DNA from: Exobacillus caeni
Lineage (GTDB): Bacteria > Bacillota > Bacilli > Bacillales > Guptibacillaceae
Length of the DNA: 64,000 bases
Direction: 5' to 3'
Assembly (NCBI RefSeq): GCF_005747095.1
Contig: NZ_SWLG01000008.1
Span: 1-64,000, forward strand
Below are positions 15,810-25,069 of this stretch, piece after piece. The notes under the pieces are model-generated. The model had not been told where the DNA came from, searched no databases, and was given only the letters and a program-made list of their open reading frames with translations. Position numbers and translations under genes: made by a program. Position 1 is the first letter of the stretch, and each line of letters begins with the position of its first letter.

Positions 15810-17000
15810 GTGAAGTTTTTTCACACAGCAGATTGGCATTTAGGCAAGCTTGTTCAGGGAGTATACATGACGGAAGATCAGCGGGAAATCCTAAAGCAAT
15901 TCATTGAGGCGATAAAGGAAGAGAAACCCGACGCAGTGGTGATTGCCGGAGATTTGTATGATCGTGCTGTACCGCCGACAGAAGCGGTTAATTTACTGGA
16001 TGAAGTTCTTGAAACAATTGTCCTGAAGCTAAACACGCCGGTGCTTGCTGTTGCAGGCAACCATGACAGTCCGGGACGCTTAAACTTCGGAAGTAAAATT
16101 ATGAAAAGCAACGGCTGCCATATCGTCGGTCATCTTTCAAATGATTTTGAACCTATCGTTTTACACGACGAACACGGAGAAGTGCACTTTCATTTGATTC
16201 CATATAGTGATCCGAGCATGGTACGGCATTTACTGCAGGATGACGAGATTCGTTCCCATAATGATGCAGCAGAAAAAATAATTGAAAAAATAAAAGTTAA
16301 GATGGACCCAAACTGCCGCCATGTGTTCGTTGGACATGCGTTTGTAACTCCTAACGGGGAAGAAAAAGAAAACACGAGTGATTCGGAACGGCCGCTTTCG
16401 ATCGGTGGTACTGAACATATAAACGCAGGCCATTTCCAGCCATTTCATTATACCGCTCTCGGTCACCTACATCAGGCCCACTATGTTGCAAACGAAAATA
16501 TTCGATATGCAGGATCTCCTTTAAAATATTCCATTTCAGAAGAGAACCATAAAAAAGGCTACAAGATTGTTGAAATTGACGGGACTGGTAAAGTTTCAGT
16601 GGAAAAGCGACTATTAAAAGCTACTCGCGATATGAGAACCATTGAAGCAAAAATGGAAGACCTTTTAAAGCATGATAAAAGTGAGGACTATGTGTTTGTA
16701 CGCCTGTTAGACGAAACACCCGTTCTATCTCCGATGGAGCAAATTCGTTCCGTCTACCCAAACGCTATGCATGTTGAACGAAAAATACATATCCCTTCTG
16801 TAAACTCAGAAGGAGTAAACACTAAGGAACGCCATAATATGGATGACCTCTCTTTGTTCAAAGCGTTTTACCGTGAAGTGAAAGGAAGCGATGTTTCAGT
16901 GGAAACAGAAGCGATTTTCAAAGATGTACTTGATGAAATTCTAAAGGACGAAAATGAAACGAAGCGCGAAAACAGGATAGAAAGAACCGTCACAGTATAA
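15810..17000 (+). CDS. sbcD: Exonuclease subunit SbcD
   Basis: A 396-residue Mre11-type calcineurin-like phosphoesterase. The metal-binding motifs appear in order: DWHLG (residues 8-12), GDLYDR, GNHDS, GHAFV and GHLH. Together with SbcC it forms the nuclease that opens hairpin and palindromic DNA and processes protein-blocked ends. The GTG at 15810 is chosen from the AAAGGGG ribosome site (15796-15802), giving the usual N-terminus that runs straight into the first beta strand (KFFHTADWHLG). sbcC follows with a 22 bp gap, so the two form an operon. Confidence 0.95.
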   Translation: MKFFHTADWHLGKLVQGVYMTEDQREILKQFIEAIKEEKPDAVVIAGDLYDRAVPPTEAVNLLDEVLETIVLKLNTPVLAVAGNHDSPGRLNFGSKIMKSNGCHIVGHLSNDFEPIVLHDEHGEVHFHLIPYSDPSMVRHLLQDDEIRSHNDAAEKIIEKIKVKMDPNCRHVFVGHAFVTPNGEEKENTSDSERPLSIGGTEHINAGHFQPFHYTALGHLHQAHYVANENIRYAGSPLKYSISEENHKKGYKIVEIDGTGKVSVEKRLLKATRDMRTIEAKMEDLLKHDKSEDYVFVRLLDETPVLSPMEQIRSVYPNAMHVERKIHIPSVNSEGVNTKERHNMDDLSLFKAFYREVKGSDVSVETEAIFKDVLDEILKDENETKRENRIERTVTV

Positions 17001-17022
17001 CACAGAAAGGAGAGAATTCGAT

Positions 17023-20000
17023 TTGAAACCGCTAACGTTAAAGATGACAGCCTTCGGGCCATATAAGAAGACCGAAACGATAGATTTTCACGAGCTAAAG
17101 CATAATCGCCTATTCGTTGTTTCAGGCAACACCGGTGCAGGGAAAACAACTATTTTTGATGCCATTTGTTTTGCATTGTACGGTTCGGCAAGCGGTGAAG
17201 ACCGAAATGATTATAAAATGCTGCGAAGTGATTTTGCCGATGATGATATCCATACTTCCGTAGAGTTTGAGTTTGAGGTTCATAGCCGCATTTATAGGAT
17301 TTTAAGGCAGTTAGGACATGTGAAACAGGGGAACAAAACAGCAACAGGCGAGAAATACGAGTTTTTTGAAATAATGGCGGATAGAGAAGTTCCTTGTGTT
17401 GATAGGCAGATCGTCTCTGAAATCAATAAAAAAGTGGAAGAGATATTAGGTTTAACCCAGGACCAATTCAGTCAAATCGTGATGCTTCCACAGGGAGAGT
17501 TTCGAAAACTTTTAACATCGCAAACTGAAAATAAAGAGGAGATTTTACGACGAATCTTTAAAACAGAGCCATACAAACATATCAGCGACCGTTTAAAGGA
17601 TAAGAAAAAATACGCTGAGGAGCTTTTTAAGCTAGAGTCCCAGTCGAGGGACAACTACATACAAAATATTAGCGCAGCTTTGCCGGAGCGTGAAGAGTCA
17701 CATTTATTTGCAATTCTTTCCGAGGAACATTACAACATCAATCAGGTGCTTGATGGACTTGAAAAAGAGGCTGCTTTTTATACAGAAAAAATACTACTTG
17801 ATCGGGAAAAATACGACAAAGCGTTTGAGGCACACAGCAAAAAAACAAACGAATACCATGAAGCAAAAGCATTGAACGAACGTTTTCTGGATTTTGATGA
17901 AAAGGAAGAAAGATTAAAGTCTCTAAACGATCAGCAGCCTGTGATAAAAGAGAAAGAAAATACACTTGAAAAAGCAGAACGTGCCGCCAGGATAGAAGTT
18001 TATGAAAATAACGCCAAAGAATGGCGCGAAGAGAAAAAAGCGAAAACAACTGCATTGGCGCAATCGAAAAGTGCATTAAAACAAGCGAATGAGCAAACGG
18101 AAAAAGCCGAAAAAGATTTTGAAGCAGAAGAGCAACGGAAAGAACAACGGGAAGAAACGGCCAAAAAGCTAGATCGCTTAAAAGATCTGCTGCCTATTGT
18201 CCAGGAAATCGATAAAAAGAAAAAGGCACTGACCGATCTGGAAGAAAAAGTTAAACAATTCGAGACACAACTTAAAACGATTGAATACCAGGTAAAATCA
18301 ACTAAAGAATCAAAGGATCAACTTTTTACTCAGATTAGAGCAAGCGAAAAATCCGTTGATAAGATGCCGGAGAAACAGCAGGGATTAAGCGATCTTCGTG
18401 AAAAATGTAAAGTTCTACAGGATTATTTAAAACTCAAAAAAAACCGAGAAGAGTTGAAAAAGGACGTTCAAATAAAAGAAAAGGATTATCAAAGTATCAA
18501 ATCACAATATACAGAAACCGAAAAAGCCTGGTTAAGCGGGCAGGCTATACTATTAGCCGCCCATTTACATGACGGAGAAGCATGCCCCGTCTGCGGAAGC
18601 AAGGAACACCCCGAAAAAGCCAGCACAAAAAGTGGTTACCCTACAAAGGAACAACTTGAAGCAATGAAAAAAAAGCTGGAAGAAAAGGAAGGGGCATACC
18701 GAGATGCGTTAGCCCGAATCAATGCAGTTTCCTCCCAGCTTGATGCAAAGGCCGAAGAAGTCACTCAGTACGATGTGGCGTTATCAGATGCAAACGCTGT
18801 GTTCACACAGCTGGTCGAACAGGGAAAACAGTTAAAACAAGAAGTGGAAGCGTTAAAGAAAGAACGGGAAGACCTTTCAAAGAAAAAAGAATCCCATGAA
18901 AAGCTCGAAAAACAAATCGAAAAGCTAGAAACAAAAAAAGCAGAAGTCGAAAGTACTTTTAACGAACAAAAGTCAGCTTACGCTTCACAAAAAGCCGTTT
19001 ACGAGGACAACCTGAAAACGGTTCCTGAAGAAATACGCATCTTATCAGAACTGGAAAAGAAAATTAGCGAAACAGAGCGGTTAAAAACAAAGCTCGAAAA
19101 AGCCTGGGAAGAAGCGCAGAAGCGACTTCAATTTGCAATACAAGAGCAAACAAAAGCGGTATCTAACGTTGAACACGCCCATAAACAACTCGAGGAAACA
19201 GAAAGCAAGAAAGAAAAAACAGAGGAGCAATTTAAAAAAGCTCTCAGTGAAGCTAAATTCGAAACAGAAGAGGCATATCAAACATCAAAGATGCAGGAAG
19301 TAAAGCGGCAGCAGCTTAAATCCCAGATCGAGACATTCAAACAGAATTTAGCTACTTTAACATACCAAGTAAATGAACTACAGGTAGCGTTAAAGGAGAA
19401 AAAAAGAGTAGACCTATCAGCGATCTCCGAAGAAATGGAACGGTTAAAGCAAGCGTATGAAACAGCATTAAATGCTTTAAACCAATCCAAAGAGTATAAG
19501 GAAGAAGCGGTTGAATTAAAAACACACATCATTGAAGCAAATGAAAAAGTTGCCGATTTAGAACAACAGATGAACCGAATTGCCGATCTATATGATATGA
19601 TACGGGGCCAGAACAGCAAAAAAATCTCGTTTGAAAGGTATCTGCAAATTGAATACCTGGAACAAATAATCGATGCAGCAAACCAGCGATTAAGAAGACT
19701 ATCAAACGGACAGTTCTATTTGATCAGAAGTGAACGCCAGGAAAGCCGCGGAAAACAGAGCGGGCTTGGGCTAGACGTACATGATGCATACACAGGGCAA
19801 ACACGGGACGTCAAAACGCTTTCAGGCGGCGAAAAGTTTAACGCTTCCCTTTGTCTGGCACTCGGAATGGCAGACGTTATACAAAGCTTCCAGGGCGGAG
19901 TTTCAATCGAAACAATGTTCATCGATGAGGGTTTTGGTTCTTTGGATGAAGAATCTCTTAATAAATCGATCGACACGCTTGTAGACCTGCAACAATCCGG

Positions 20001-20115
20001 ACGTATGATCGGCGTAATATCACACGTTCAGGAACTTAAAGCCGCAATACCGGCGATTCTTGAAGTGAAAAAAACAAAAGAAGGCTATAGTGAAACGAGA
20101 TTTGTAATAAAATAA
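17023..20115 (+). CDS. sbcC: Exonuclease subunit SbcC (SMC-like ATPase)
   Basis: A 1030-residue Rad50-like ATPase. Walker A GNTGAGKT is at residues 35-42. Long coiled coils (roughly 180-500 and 545-830) flank the zinc hook CPVCG (C521, C524). The C-terminal head has the ABC signature LSGGE (933-937) and Walker B with D968-E969 in FIDEGFGSLD. It pairs with SbcD to form the ATP-dependent double-strand exonuclease and hairpin endonuclease. The start is a TTG behind AAAGGAGAG. Full length, intact. Confidence 0.95.
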   Translation: MKPLTLKMTAFGPYKKTETIDFHELKHNRLFVVSGNTGAGKTTIFDAICFALYGSASGEDRNDYKMLRSDFADDDIHTSVEFEFEVHSRIYRILRQLGHVKQGNKTATGEKYEFFEIMADREVPCVDRQIVSEINKKVEEILGLTQDQFSQIVMLPQGEFRKLLTSQTENKEEILRRIFKTEPYKHISDRLKDKKKYAEELFKLESQSRDNYIQNISAALPEREESHLFAILSEEHYNINQVLDGLEKEAAFYTEKILLDREKYDKAFEAHSKKTNEYHEAKALNERFLDFDEKEERLKSLNDQQPVIKEKENTLEKAERAARIEVYENNAKEWREEKKAKTTALAQSKSALKQANEQTEKAEKDFEAEEQRKEQREETAKKLDRLKDLLPIVQEIDKKKKALTDLEEKVKQFETQLKTIEYQVKSTKESKDQLFTQIRASEKSVDKMPEKQQGLSDLREKCKVLQDYLKLKKNREELKKDVQIKEKDYQSIKSQYTETEKAWLSGQAILLAAHLHDGEACPVCGSKEHPEKASTKSGYPTKEQLEAMKKKLEEKEGAYRDALARINAVSSQLDAKAEEVTQYDVALSDANAVFTQLVEQGKQLKQEVEALKKEREDLSKKKESHEKLEKQIEKLETKKAEVESTFNEQKSAYASQKAVYEDNLKTVPEEIRILSELEKKISETERLKTKLEKAWEEAQKRLQFAIQEQTKAVSNVEHAHKQLEETESKKEKTEEQFKKALSEAKFETEEAYQTSKMQEVKRQQLKSQIETFKQNLATLTYQVNELQVALKEKKRVDLSAISEEMERLKQAYETALNALNQSKEYKEEAVELKTHIIEANEKVADLEQQMNRIADLYDMIRGQNSKKISFERYLQIEYLEQIIDAANQRLRRLSNGQFYLIRSERQESRGKQSGLGLDVHDAYTGQTRDVKTLSGGEKFNASLCLALGMADVIQSFQGGVSIETMFIDEGFGSLDEESLNKSIDTLVDLQQSGRMIGVISHVQELKAAIPAILEVKKTKEGYSETRFVIK

Positions 20116-20130
20116 TTTGTTATGAAGTCA

Positions 20131-20165
20131 GGAGACTGTACAAACGTACGGTCTCCTTTTTTGTT
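20131..20165 (+). terminator. Terminator of sbcDC
   Basis: Stem GGAGACTGTAC (20131-20141) with GTACGGTCTCC (20146-20156, one G-U pair) followed by TTTTTTG. Confidence 0.85.
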
Positions 20166-20326
20166 TTAAGTAAAAATAGTCTAATCGCTTTTAGTTTGTT
20201 AGATTATATCACACCAATACGGCGTGGTGTATTTTATACGAGAACTGAAAACCTTTCCATAACAGCAATTACGAAAAAGGGAGTTGAAGTTACAACTTTG
20301 TTTACAGTAACTGAAACAAAATATGT

Positions 20327-20343
20327 TGTAAGGTTATCTTACA
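20327..20343 (+). promoter_or_regulatory. TnrA/GlnR box of the amtB operon
   Basis: TGTAAGGTTATCTTACA is a perfect match to TGTNAN7TNACA. Its centre (20335) lies about 50 bp before the start point predicted from the promoter at 20350-20378. That distance is the one known for TnrA-activated promoters in B. subtilis. Confidence 0.85.
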
Positions 20344-20349
20344 ATTTTA

Positions 20350-20378
20350 TTGTTTCAGAAAATTTCGAATGCCATAAT
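20350..20378 (+). promoter_or_regulatory. amtB promoter
   Basis: TTGTTT (20350-20355) and CATAAT (20373-20378) with a 17 bp spacer, downstream of the TnrA/GlnR box and about 40 bp before the amtB start. The remainder of 20166-20326 is AT-rich; it contains an imperfect inverted repeat near 20210-20236, otherwise nothing. Confidence 0.7.
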
Positions 20379-20416
20379 CATTATTACAAATAAAGTTAGC
20401 AAAGGGAGAGTTGAAA

Positions 20417-21691
20417 GTGGATTCGATTTTTTTGATGAACAACGTCTGGGTAGTTATTGCAGGGATCCTGGTTTTATTTATGCAGGGTGGCTTCATTTTA
20501 CTTGAAGCAGGATCGACAAGGATGAAAAACGCCGGTCATATTGCCGGTAAAACTATTTTCTCTGTCGGTATCGTTTCACTTGTTTTCTGGGCAGTTGGTT
20601 ATGGTCTTATTTATGGGGAAGGAAACGCATTCGTTGGACTTTCTAATTTCTTTTATGGTGATTTTACAACGATGGGAGACGGCCTTGCTGCTTCCGTTGA
20701 TTTCTTTTTCCAATTAACGTTTGCAGCAATCGCATTGACGATCGGCTTTGGAGGTTTTGCTGAACGGGCTAAGCTGTCGGCATATGTTATCTTCGCACTT
20801 CTTTTTTCCGTACTGGTGTATCCGGTTGTAGCTCACTGGATCTGGGGAGGTGGATGGCTTGCTGAACATGGTAAACAGGATTTCGCAGGTTCAACAGTCG
20901 TCCATTTAACAGGAGCGATGTCAGCACTTGCAGCAACAATAATTTTAAAGCCACGTATCGGTAAGTACAACAAAGACGGTTCTTCAAACGAGATCGCCGG
21001 CCATAACCAGGTATTCACTGCACTGGGTGTGTTGATCTTATGGGTAGGCTGGTTTGGTTTTAATGCTGGAAGTACTTTTGGAGTAGATAGTGCATTTTTT
21101 GGATATGTTGCACTAAACACACAGCTCGCGGCTGCTGCAGGAGCAGTGGCTGCAATGTTCATCGCATGGGCATACACAGGAAAAGCGGATATTCCGACCA
21201 CATTGAACGGGGCTCTTGCAGGATTGGTTGCGATCACTGCATCATGTGCTTTTGTTGAACCGTGGGCGGCAGTAATAATCGGTCTTATCGGCGGGCTGAT
21301 CGTGTTCTTCAGCATGAAGTTCTTCGACAGGGCACGAGTCGACGACCCAATTTTCGCTCTTTCTGTACACGGAACTGCAGGTATCTGGGGAACACTTTCA
21401 AACGGTTTTTTTGCGACGCCAGAACTTGCGGAAGCAGTTGGACGACCAGGATTATTTTACGGTGGAGGCTTTACTCAGCTTGGTGTTCAAACCTTAGGAA
21501 TCGTATCATCAGGGTTATATGCATTTATCGTTTCGTTTGTTATATTAAAAATAATGAACAGTGTGATGGGCGGTATCAGAGTAACAGAGGAAGAGGAAAT
21601 CATAGGCCTTGATCTGAGCGAACACGGAAGCTACGGATATCCGGAAAGCATGCCAGAACAAGAATCCAAACATGAAAAGCCGGGTGCCTGA
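20417..21691 (+). CDS. amtB: Ammonium transporter AmtB (NrgA)
   Basis: A 424-residue Amt protein with eleven predicted membrane segments. Family signatures are GGFAERAKLSAYVIF in helix 4 and VHLTGAMSALAATI with the conserved histidine of the pore. It imports ammonium (as ammonia or ammonium) under nitrogen limitation. The GTG at 20417 is preferred over the TTG at 20411, since the AAAGGGAGAG site directly abuts 20411. The operon continues into two unusual genes and not into a GlnK gene, which is the standard partner. Confidence 0.95.
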   Translation: MDSIFLMNNVWVVIAGILVLFMQGGFILLEAGSTRMKNAGHIAGKTIFSVGIVSLVFWAVGYGLIYGEGNAFVGLSNFFYGDFTTMGDGLAASVDFFFQLTFAAIALTIGFGGFAERAKLSAYVIFALLFSVLVYPVVAHWIWGGGWLAEHGKQDFAGSTVVHLTGAMSALAATIILKPRIGKYNKDGSSNEIAGHNQVFTALGVLILWVGWFGFNAGSTFGVDSAFFGYVALNTQLAAAAGAVAAMFIAWAYTGKADIPTTLNGALAGLVAITASCAFVEPWAAVIIGLIGGLIVFFSMKFFDRARVDDPIFALSVHGTAGIWGTLSNGFFATPELAEAVGRPGLFYGGGFTQLGVQTLGIVSSGLYAFIVSFVILKIMNSVMGGIRVTEEEEIIGLDLSEHGSYGYPESMPEQESKHEKPGA

Positions 21692-21693
21692 GA

Positions 21694-22695
21694 ATGGAAA
21701 GTTTAACGACAAGGAATGATCATATGGCGGGTTACCAAAAACTTTGGCAATTAAGAAACGATCAAATTTCTATTGTTTCAAATGATCACAAAAAACTTAA
21801 TCAGTTTCATGAAGAGTTAATGATGAAGGTTGTCCAAATTGCGATTGACAAAACAGTAAGTGAGCTGGGGCCAATCCCTGCTCACTTTGCTTTTTTTGTT
21901 ACGGGAAGTGCCGGAAGGCTAGAGCAATCAATATGGAGCGACCAGGACCACGGCATCATATACGAAGAGAAAGAGAATTGCCAGAAATACTTCCTATCAT
22001 TAGGTAAAGAAATTTCAAAAGGGCTTGAAATTGCAGGATATCCATTATGTCCAGGTAATGTGATGGCTTCAAATCCCATCTGGTGCCAATCTTCAAGCAA
22101 ATGGGAGAAGCAAATCAGCGAGTGGCTCAATACAGAGACCCTGGAATCCCTCCGTTACTTTTCCACTTTTTTTGATTCCAGGGTTTTGTTCGGCGAAACG
22201 AAACTGCTTCATGATCTTAAATCAACAGCTTTTTCTAAGCTTGAAGCGGAACCGAGGCTTTATCTTCGCCTACTGGAAAATGTAAGGCATTATAAAAAGG
22301 CACTCGGGCCCTTTGGACAGTTACTTCCTGAACAACACGGCGAATATAAGGGGTATATTGATTTAAAAAAGGCAGTATCATATCCATTTGTTAATGGATT
22401 ACGACTTCTTTCATTAAAGGAAAAAATTTCATCCCCTTCTACCATTGAACGCTTTAATCAGCTTCCATCGGAATATAAAAGCATTAAAAAATACAAGCCT
22501 GACTTCATCGAGCTGCTTGTTTTCCAACTACACATCAAAAAAGACGCTAAAGACTACGAAGACGTCCATTTAATCGATCCCGGTACCATGACAAGGGATG
22601 AAAAGCATGTCTTAAAGCACCTGGCAAGAAGCGCGCATAAACTTTTTTCAGAAGTAACTGCAGTTATAGAAAAGGGTGTTGGTGAACTTGATTAA
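21694..22695 (+). CDS. DUF294-type putative nucleotidyltransferase (GlnD-like fold)
   Basis: A 333-residue soluble protein. The nucleotidyltransferase core is visible as GSAGRLEQSIWSDQDHGIIY (about residues 70-90): the G-S-x-G-R-x-E-Q-x-x-x-x-D-x-D pattern of the DUF294 domain, which is related to the uridylyltransferase part of GlnD. The C-terminal half matches the DUF294 substrate-binding helical domain. It starts 3 bp after amtB; an alternative ATG at 21724 has a better AAGGA site 8 bp upstream. It lacks the CBS domains that precede DUF294 in many species. Substrate unknown; nitrogen signalling is inference from the operon. Confidence 0.8.
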   Translation: MESLTTRNDHMAGYQKLWQLRNDQISIVSNDHKKLNQFHEELMMKVVQIAIDKTVSELGPIPAHFAFFVTGSAGRLEQSIWSDQDHGIIYEEKENCQKYFLSLGKEISKGLEIAGYPLCPGNVMASNPIWCQSSSKWEKQISEWLNTETLESLRYFSTFFDSRVLFGETKLLHDLKSTAFSKLEAEPRLYLRLLENVRHYKKALGPFGQLLPEQHGEYKGYIDLKKAVSYPFVNGLRLLSLKEKISSPSTIERFNQLPSEYKSIKKYKPDFIELLVFQLHIKKDAKDYEDVHLIDPGTMTRDEKHVLKHLARSAHKLFSEVTAVIEKGVGELD

Positions 22696-23413
22696 TAACA
22701 TGATCCAATTCTTAAAACAATTGTCAGGAAATCGAGGAGCTAACATTTATTCTTCTACAAGCCAAACAGACCCAAAACAAATTGCATTTATGAGACAAAT
22801 CGAACGAGAACGAAAAAAGGAACAGGTTCTGGATATACCACTTACCGAATTGAAAATAGTGGTATTCGATATTGAGACTACAGGATTTTCACCTGATCAG
22901 GGTGACAGGATTTTATCTATCGGAGCGATAAAAATGAAGGGCAGTAAACTATTAGAAGATGATACGTTTTATTCTCTCGTTTACAGTGAGCAAAGCCCTT
23001 CTTTAAAAGTCCAGACTTTAACTGGAATTACACTGGACCAGCTAAATGAAGCACCTAAAATCGAAGAGGTTTTTAAAGCTTTTAATCAATTTGTGCAAGC
23101 ATCTCCGCTTGTTGCCCACCATAGCAACCATGAAAAGAAATTCATGAGCTATTTTTCATGGACTACCTTGAGAAAAGGGTTTAACAGACGCCTAATCGAC
23201 ACCTCTTTTCTTACCCAAATCGTTAACCCTTCATTGAACTTTGTTACACTTGACGAATGTTGTTCCCATTTCGGGATACCGATCTCCCAACGCCATCACG
23301 CTCTTGGAGATGCAATCATGACCGCAAAGCTCTGGGGGGAAAACGTACAGGCTGTTCAGGAAAGGGGCTTTAGAACATTAAGGGATGTATATACTCACCT
23401 CGCTCGAAAATAA
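22682..23413 (+). CDS. DEDDh 3'-5' exonuclease (DnaQ/PolC-epsilon type)
   Basis: A protein of about 243 residues. The exonuclease motifs are FDIETTGF (ExoI), a middle DQLNEAP/ExoII region with AHHSNHEKKF, and HHALGDA (ExoIII with the DEDDh histidine). This family proofreads or trims 3' ends of DNA or RNA. The start is uncertain (GTG 22682, TTG 22688 or ATG 22700); it overlaps the DUF294 stop. DUF294 and DnaQ-like exonuclease genes are frequently adjacent in bacteria, which supports a functional pair. Confidence 0.8.
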   Translation: MNLINNMIQFLKQLSGNRGANIYSSTSQTDPKQIAFMRQIERERKKEQVLDIPLTELKIVVFDIETTGFSPDQGDRILSIGAIKMKGSKLLEDDTFYSLVYSEQSPSLKVQTLTGITLDQLNEAPKIEEVFKAFNQFVQASPLVAHHSNHEKKFMSYFSWTTLRKGFNRRLIDTSFLTQIVNPSLNFVTLDECCSHFGIPISQRHHALGDAIMTAKLWGENVQAVQERGFRTLRDVYTHLARK

Positions 23414-23428
23414 CCCCGATATAGAGAA

Positions 23429-23457
23429 AAGGAGGCTGCCATTAAGGAAGCCTCCTT
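23429..23457. terminator. Hairpin after the exonuclease gene
   Basis: Stem AAGGAGGCT (23429-23437) with AGCCTCCTT (23449-23457). T-rich sequence follows it only on the minus strand (TTTTCTC), so it may end a minus-strand transcript from 23460-23700 as well as stabilising the amtB operon 3' end. Confidence 0.6.
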
Positions 23458-23705
23458 AGTAATCAAAGAAAAAGAGAAGGTTGCATATTGGAGTGAAAGG
23501 TTCACTTCAGCATTACGATTTCTCCAGACATCATGTAGAGCAGGGTTAATCTTTTCCACGTCCGATTCACTGTTGATTCCGCTTATATCAAATGTTCCAG
23601 TCTTCACGAATATACCCCGCTTCTTAAGGAACTTTTTTACCTTTTCACAATAATTTAATCGCATTAAAGCCATACTAGGAACAAAAATCTTAGGGAGGTT
23701 TTAAT

Positions 23706-24020
23706 GTGAGGAAACAACTGAAGTTATCTTGCTTTCTCCTTCTTGTTCTCGTCGGATTTCTAGATGGGTGTGCAATAAACGATAACAATAACAATAACTT
23801 TGATAATCAACCCGATATCAATAATGTTAATGTAAAAACGCAGAATGAGGATAGATACGATCTAAACGATATCGATGATTCCGACCCGCGTCCAGGGGGT
23901 AATAATGATTTTTTGGAAAATGGAGAAATGGATGAGGAAAGACATAAACAGCTTGGACCGCTGCAGAATGATGATGACATTAATTTTAATGACGGGAATG
24001 AAAGGGAAACAGCTGATTAA
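23706..24020 (+). CDS. Asn/Asp-rich secreted protein, possible lipoprotein
   Basis: A 104-residue protein with a basic start, a hydrophobic run (SCFLLLVLVGFL) and then DGC, a weak lipobox because the position before Gly is Asp. The mature part is almost entirely Asn, Asp, Gln and Glu, including a run of five Asn encoded by a repeated AAYAAY tract (about 23776-23796). The GTG at 23706 follows an AGGGAGG site. Similar low-complexity small secreted proteins occur in Bacillus (YfhD/spore-surface-like); no function can be given. Confidence 0.65.
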   Translation: MRKQLKLSCFLLLVLVGFLDGCAINDNNNNNFDNQPDINNVNVKTQNEDRYDLNDIDDSDPRPGGNNDFLENGEMDEERHKQLGPLQNDDDINFNDGNERETAD

Positions 24021-24028
24021 AAATCAAA

Positions 24029-24064
24029 AAAGCGTGTAAACCTGTACATCGGTTTACACGCTTT
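24029..24064. terminator. Bidirectional terminator
   Basis: A 14 bp stem AAGCGTGTAAACC-type (24029-24042) with GGTTTACACGCTTT (24051-24064), between convergent genes. Confidence 0.88.
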
Positions 24065-24070
24065 ATGCTG

Positions 24071-24721
24071 TTATTTGAATGTGATATACACATGCTCGAC
24101 AGTATCGATCATCGATAACAAGTCAGAAAAGCTATCTTTGATATCATTTTTTGCCTGGTCTATCTTTTCGTTGTCCTTTGAGATCTCTTTTTTCGCAATT
24201 TTTACCGCAAAGTCGAGATGTCTCATACGGCTCTCATCAGAATATCCCGTTGAAAACAGTCCTTTAAAACTATTTGTTTCGGTTTTTGATGTATTAAGTC
24301 GAACGTTTAATTCAGGATCAGGTATCGCGATTGACAAAGTTTTAGTTTTCGGATCATATGATACATCATTTTCTGTCACTTTTAAGAGATCACTTCTTAA
24401 ATCATAAAAAACAAACGCATCCATCTTTACGCTTTTTCCACCGATTTGATGTTTAACTTTATCCCAAAATGAGTTATCTTTATCCATCGTACCAATCTCG
24501 ATCGGATAGCTTGCTTCATAGGTATTGCTTGTAAGATTTGCTTCTTCATGTATTTTTTCTATCGCAATCTTTCCAACCTTGATATCATCTTCTGAGTCAC
24601 CGGATACTGCATAAACAGTATCAAGATCATCCTTCGAATATTGGATAAGCTGTAGGGAAACAGCTGTAGCTGCGATACTGAACAAAATTAAAGTCAGAAC
24701 GGTGGAGATTTTTATTTTCAT
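24071..24721 (-). CDS. DUF4230 membrane-anchored protein
   Basis: A 216-residue protein with one N-terminal membrane anchor (residues 5-27) and an extracellular domain. The pattern of the body (KIAIEKIHEEANLTSNTYEA, then the strand YDPKTKTLSIAIPDPEL) fits DUF4230. It starts with a good ribosome site (GGAGGATCTTA, complement of 24722-24732). Single gene, convergent with the previous one. Function of the family is unknown. Confidence 0.7.
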   Translation of the reverse strand: MKIKISTVLTLILFSIAATAVSLQLIQYSKDDLDTVYAVSGDSEDDIKVGKIAIEKIHEEANLTSNTYEASYPIEIGTMDKDNSFWDKVKHQIGGKSVKMDAFVFYDLRSDLLKVTENDVSYDPKTKTLSIAIPDPELNVRLNTSKTETNSFKGLFSTGYSDESRMRHLDFAVKIAKKEISKDNEKIDQAKNDIKDSFSDLLSMIDTVEHVYITFK

Positions 24722-25069
24722 TAAGATCCTCCCTCAGTTAATCTAACCCCATTATAGAACATAAAACGACAAGTATGGGAAACATTACAAAAAAAGGTAA
24801 GGTTTAACTATATCGGAGAAGAGGCGGAGTAATTCTCTAGAGAGTTAAAGTATTTTAAGAAACTCTTTTTACGGCCAAATAGCGATATCACCATCACCGT
24901 CCTGTGATCCATACTTATGCAAACATAGCCGTAGATTAGTGCAATTTTGCCATCATCCCAACTGAAAAACGGGTAACATTAGTAGTTATGTCAGATGTTT
25001 TTTTAAACTATCCCTTGTATCATTGTCTAGTGTTAAGTGATCACCATTCTCACGAAACGAGGTTTTGTC
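24722..25069. other. 348 bp intergenic region
   Basis: Contains an imperfect hairpin near 24831-24872 (arms around CTCTAGAGAGTT and AACTCTTT). A stop-free stretch of 56 codons on the minus strand (24811-24978) has no start or ribosome site and may be a coding remnant. Otherwise I see nothing. Confidence 0.4.

Noticed and set aside
20196-20393. 65-codon open frame upstream of amtB
   Set aside because: It covers the TnrA/GlnR box and the amtB promoter, has no ribosome site, and no coherent protein pattern.
23395-23673. 92-codon minus-strand frame overlapping the exonuclease stop
   Set aside because: It runs through a hairpin with a T-run and overlaps the end of the exonuclease gene, and has no ribosome site. 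It could be a remnant of a minus-strand gene, but this is not supportable.
23770-23800. Short repeated AAYAAY units resembling a repeat array
   Set aside because: This is the codon repeat of an Asn run inside a coding sequence, not a CRISPR or tandem repeat array.
24808-24978. 56-codon stop-free stretch on the minus strand
   Set aside because: No start codon, no ribosome site and no recognised family; length is within chance for AT-rich DNA.
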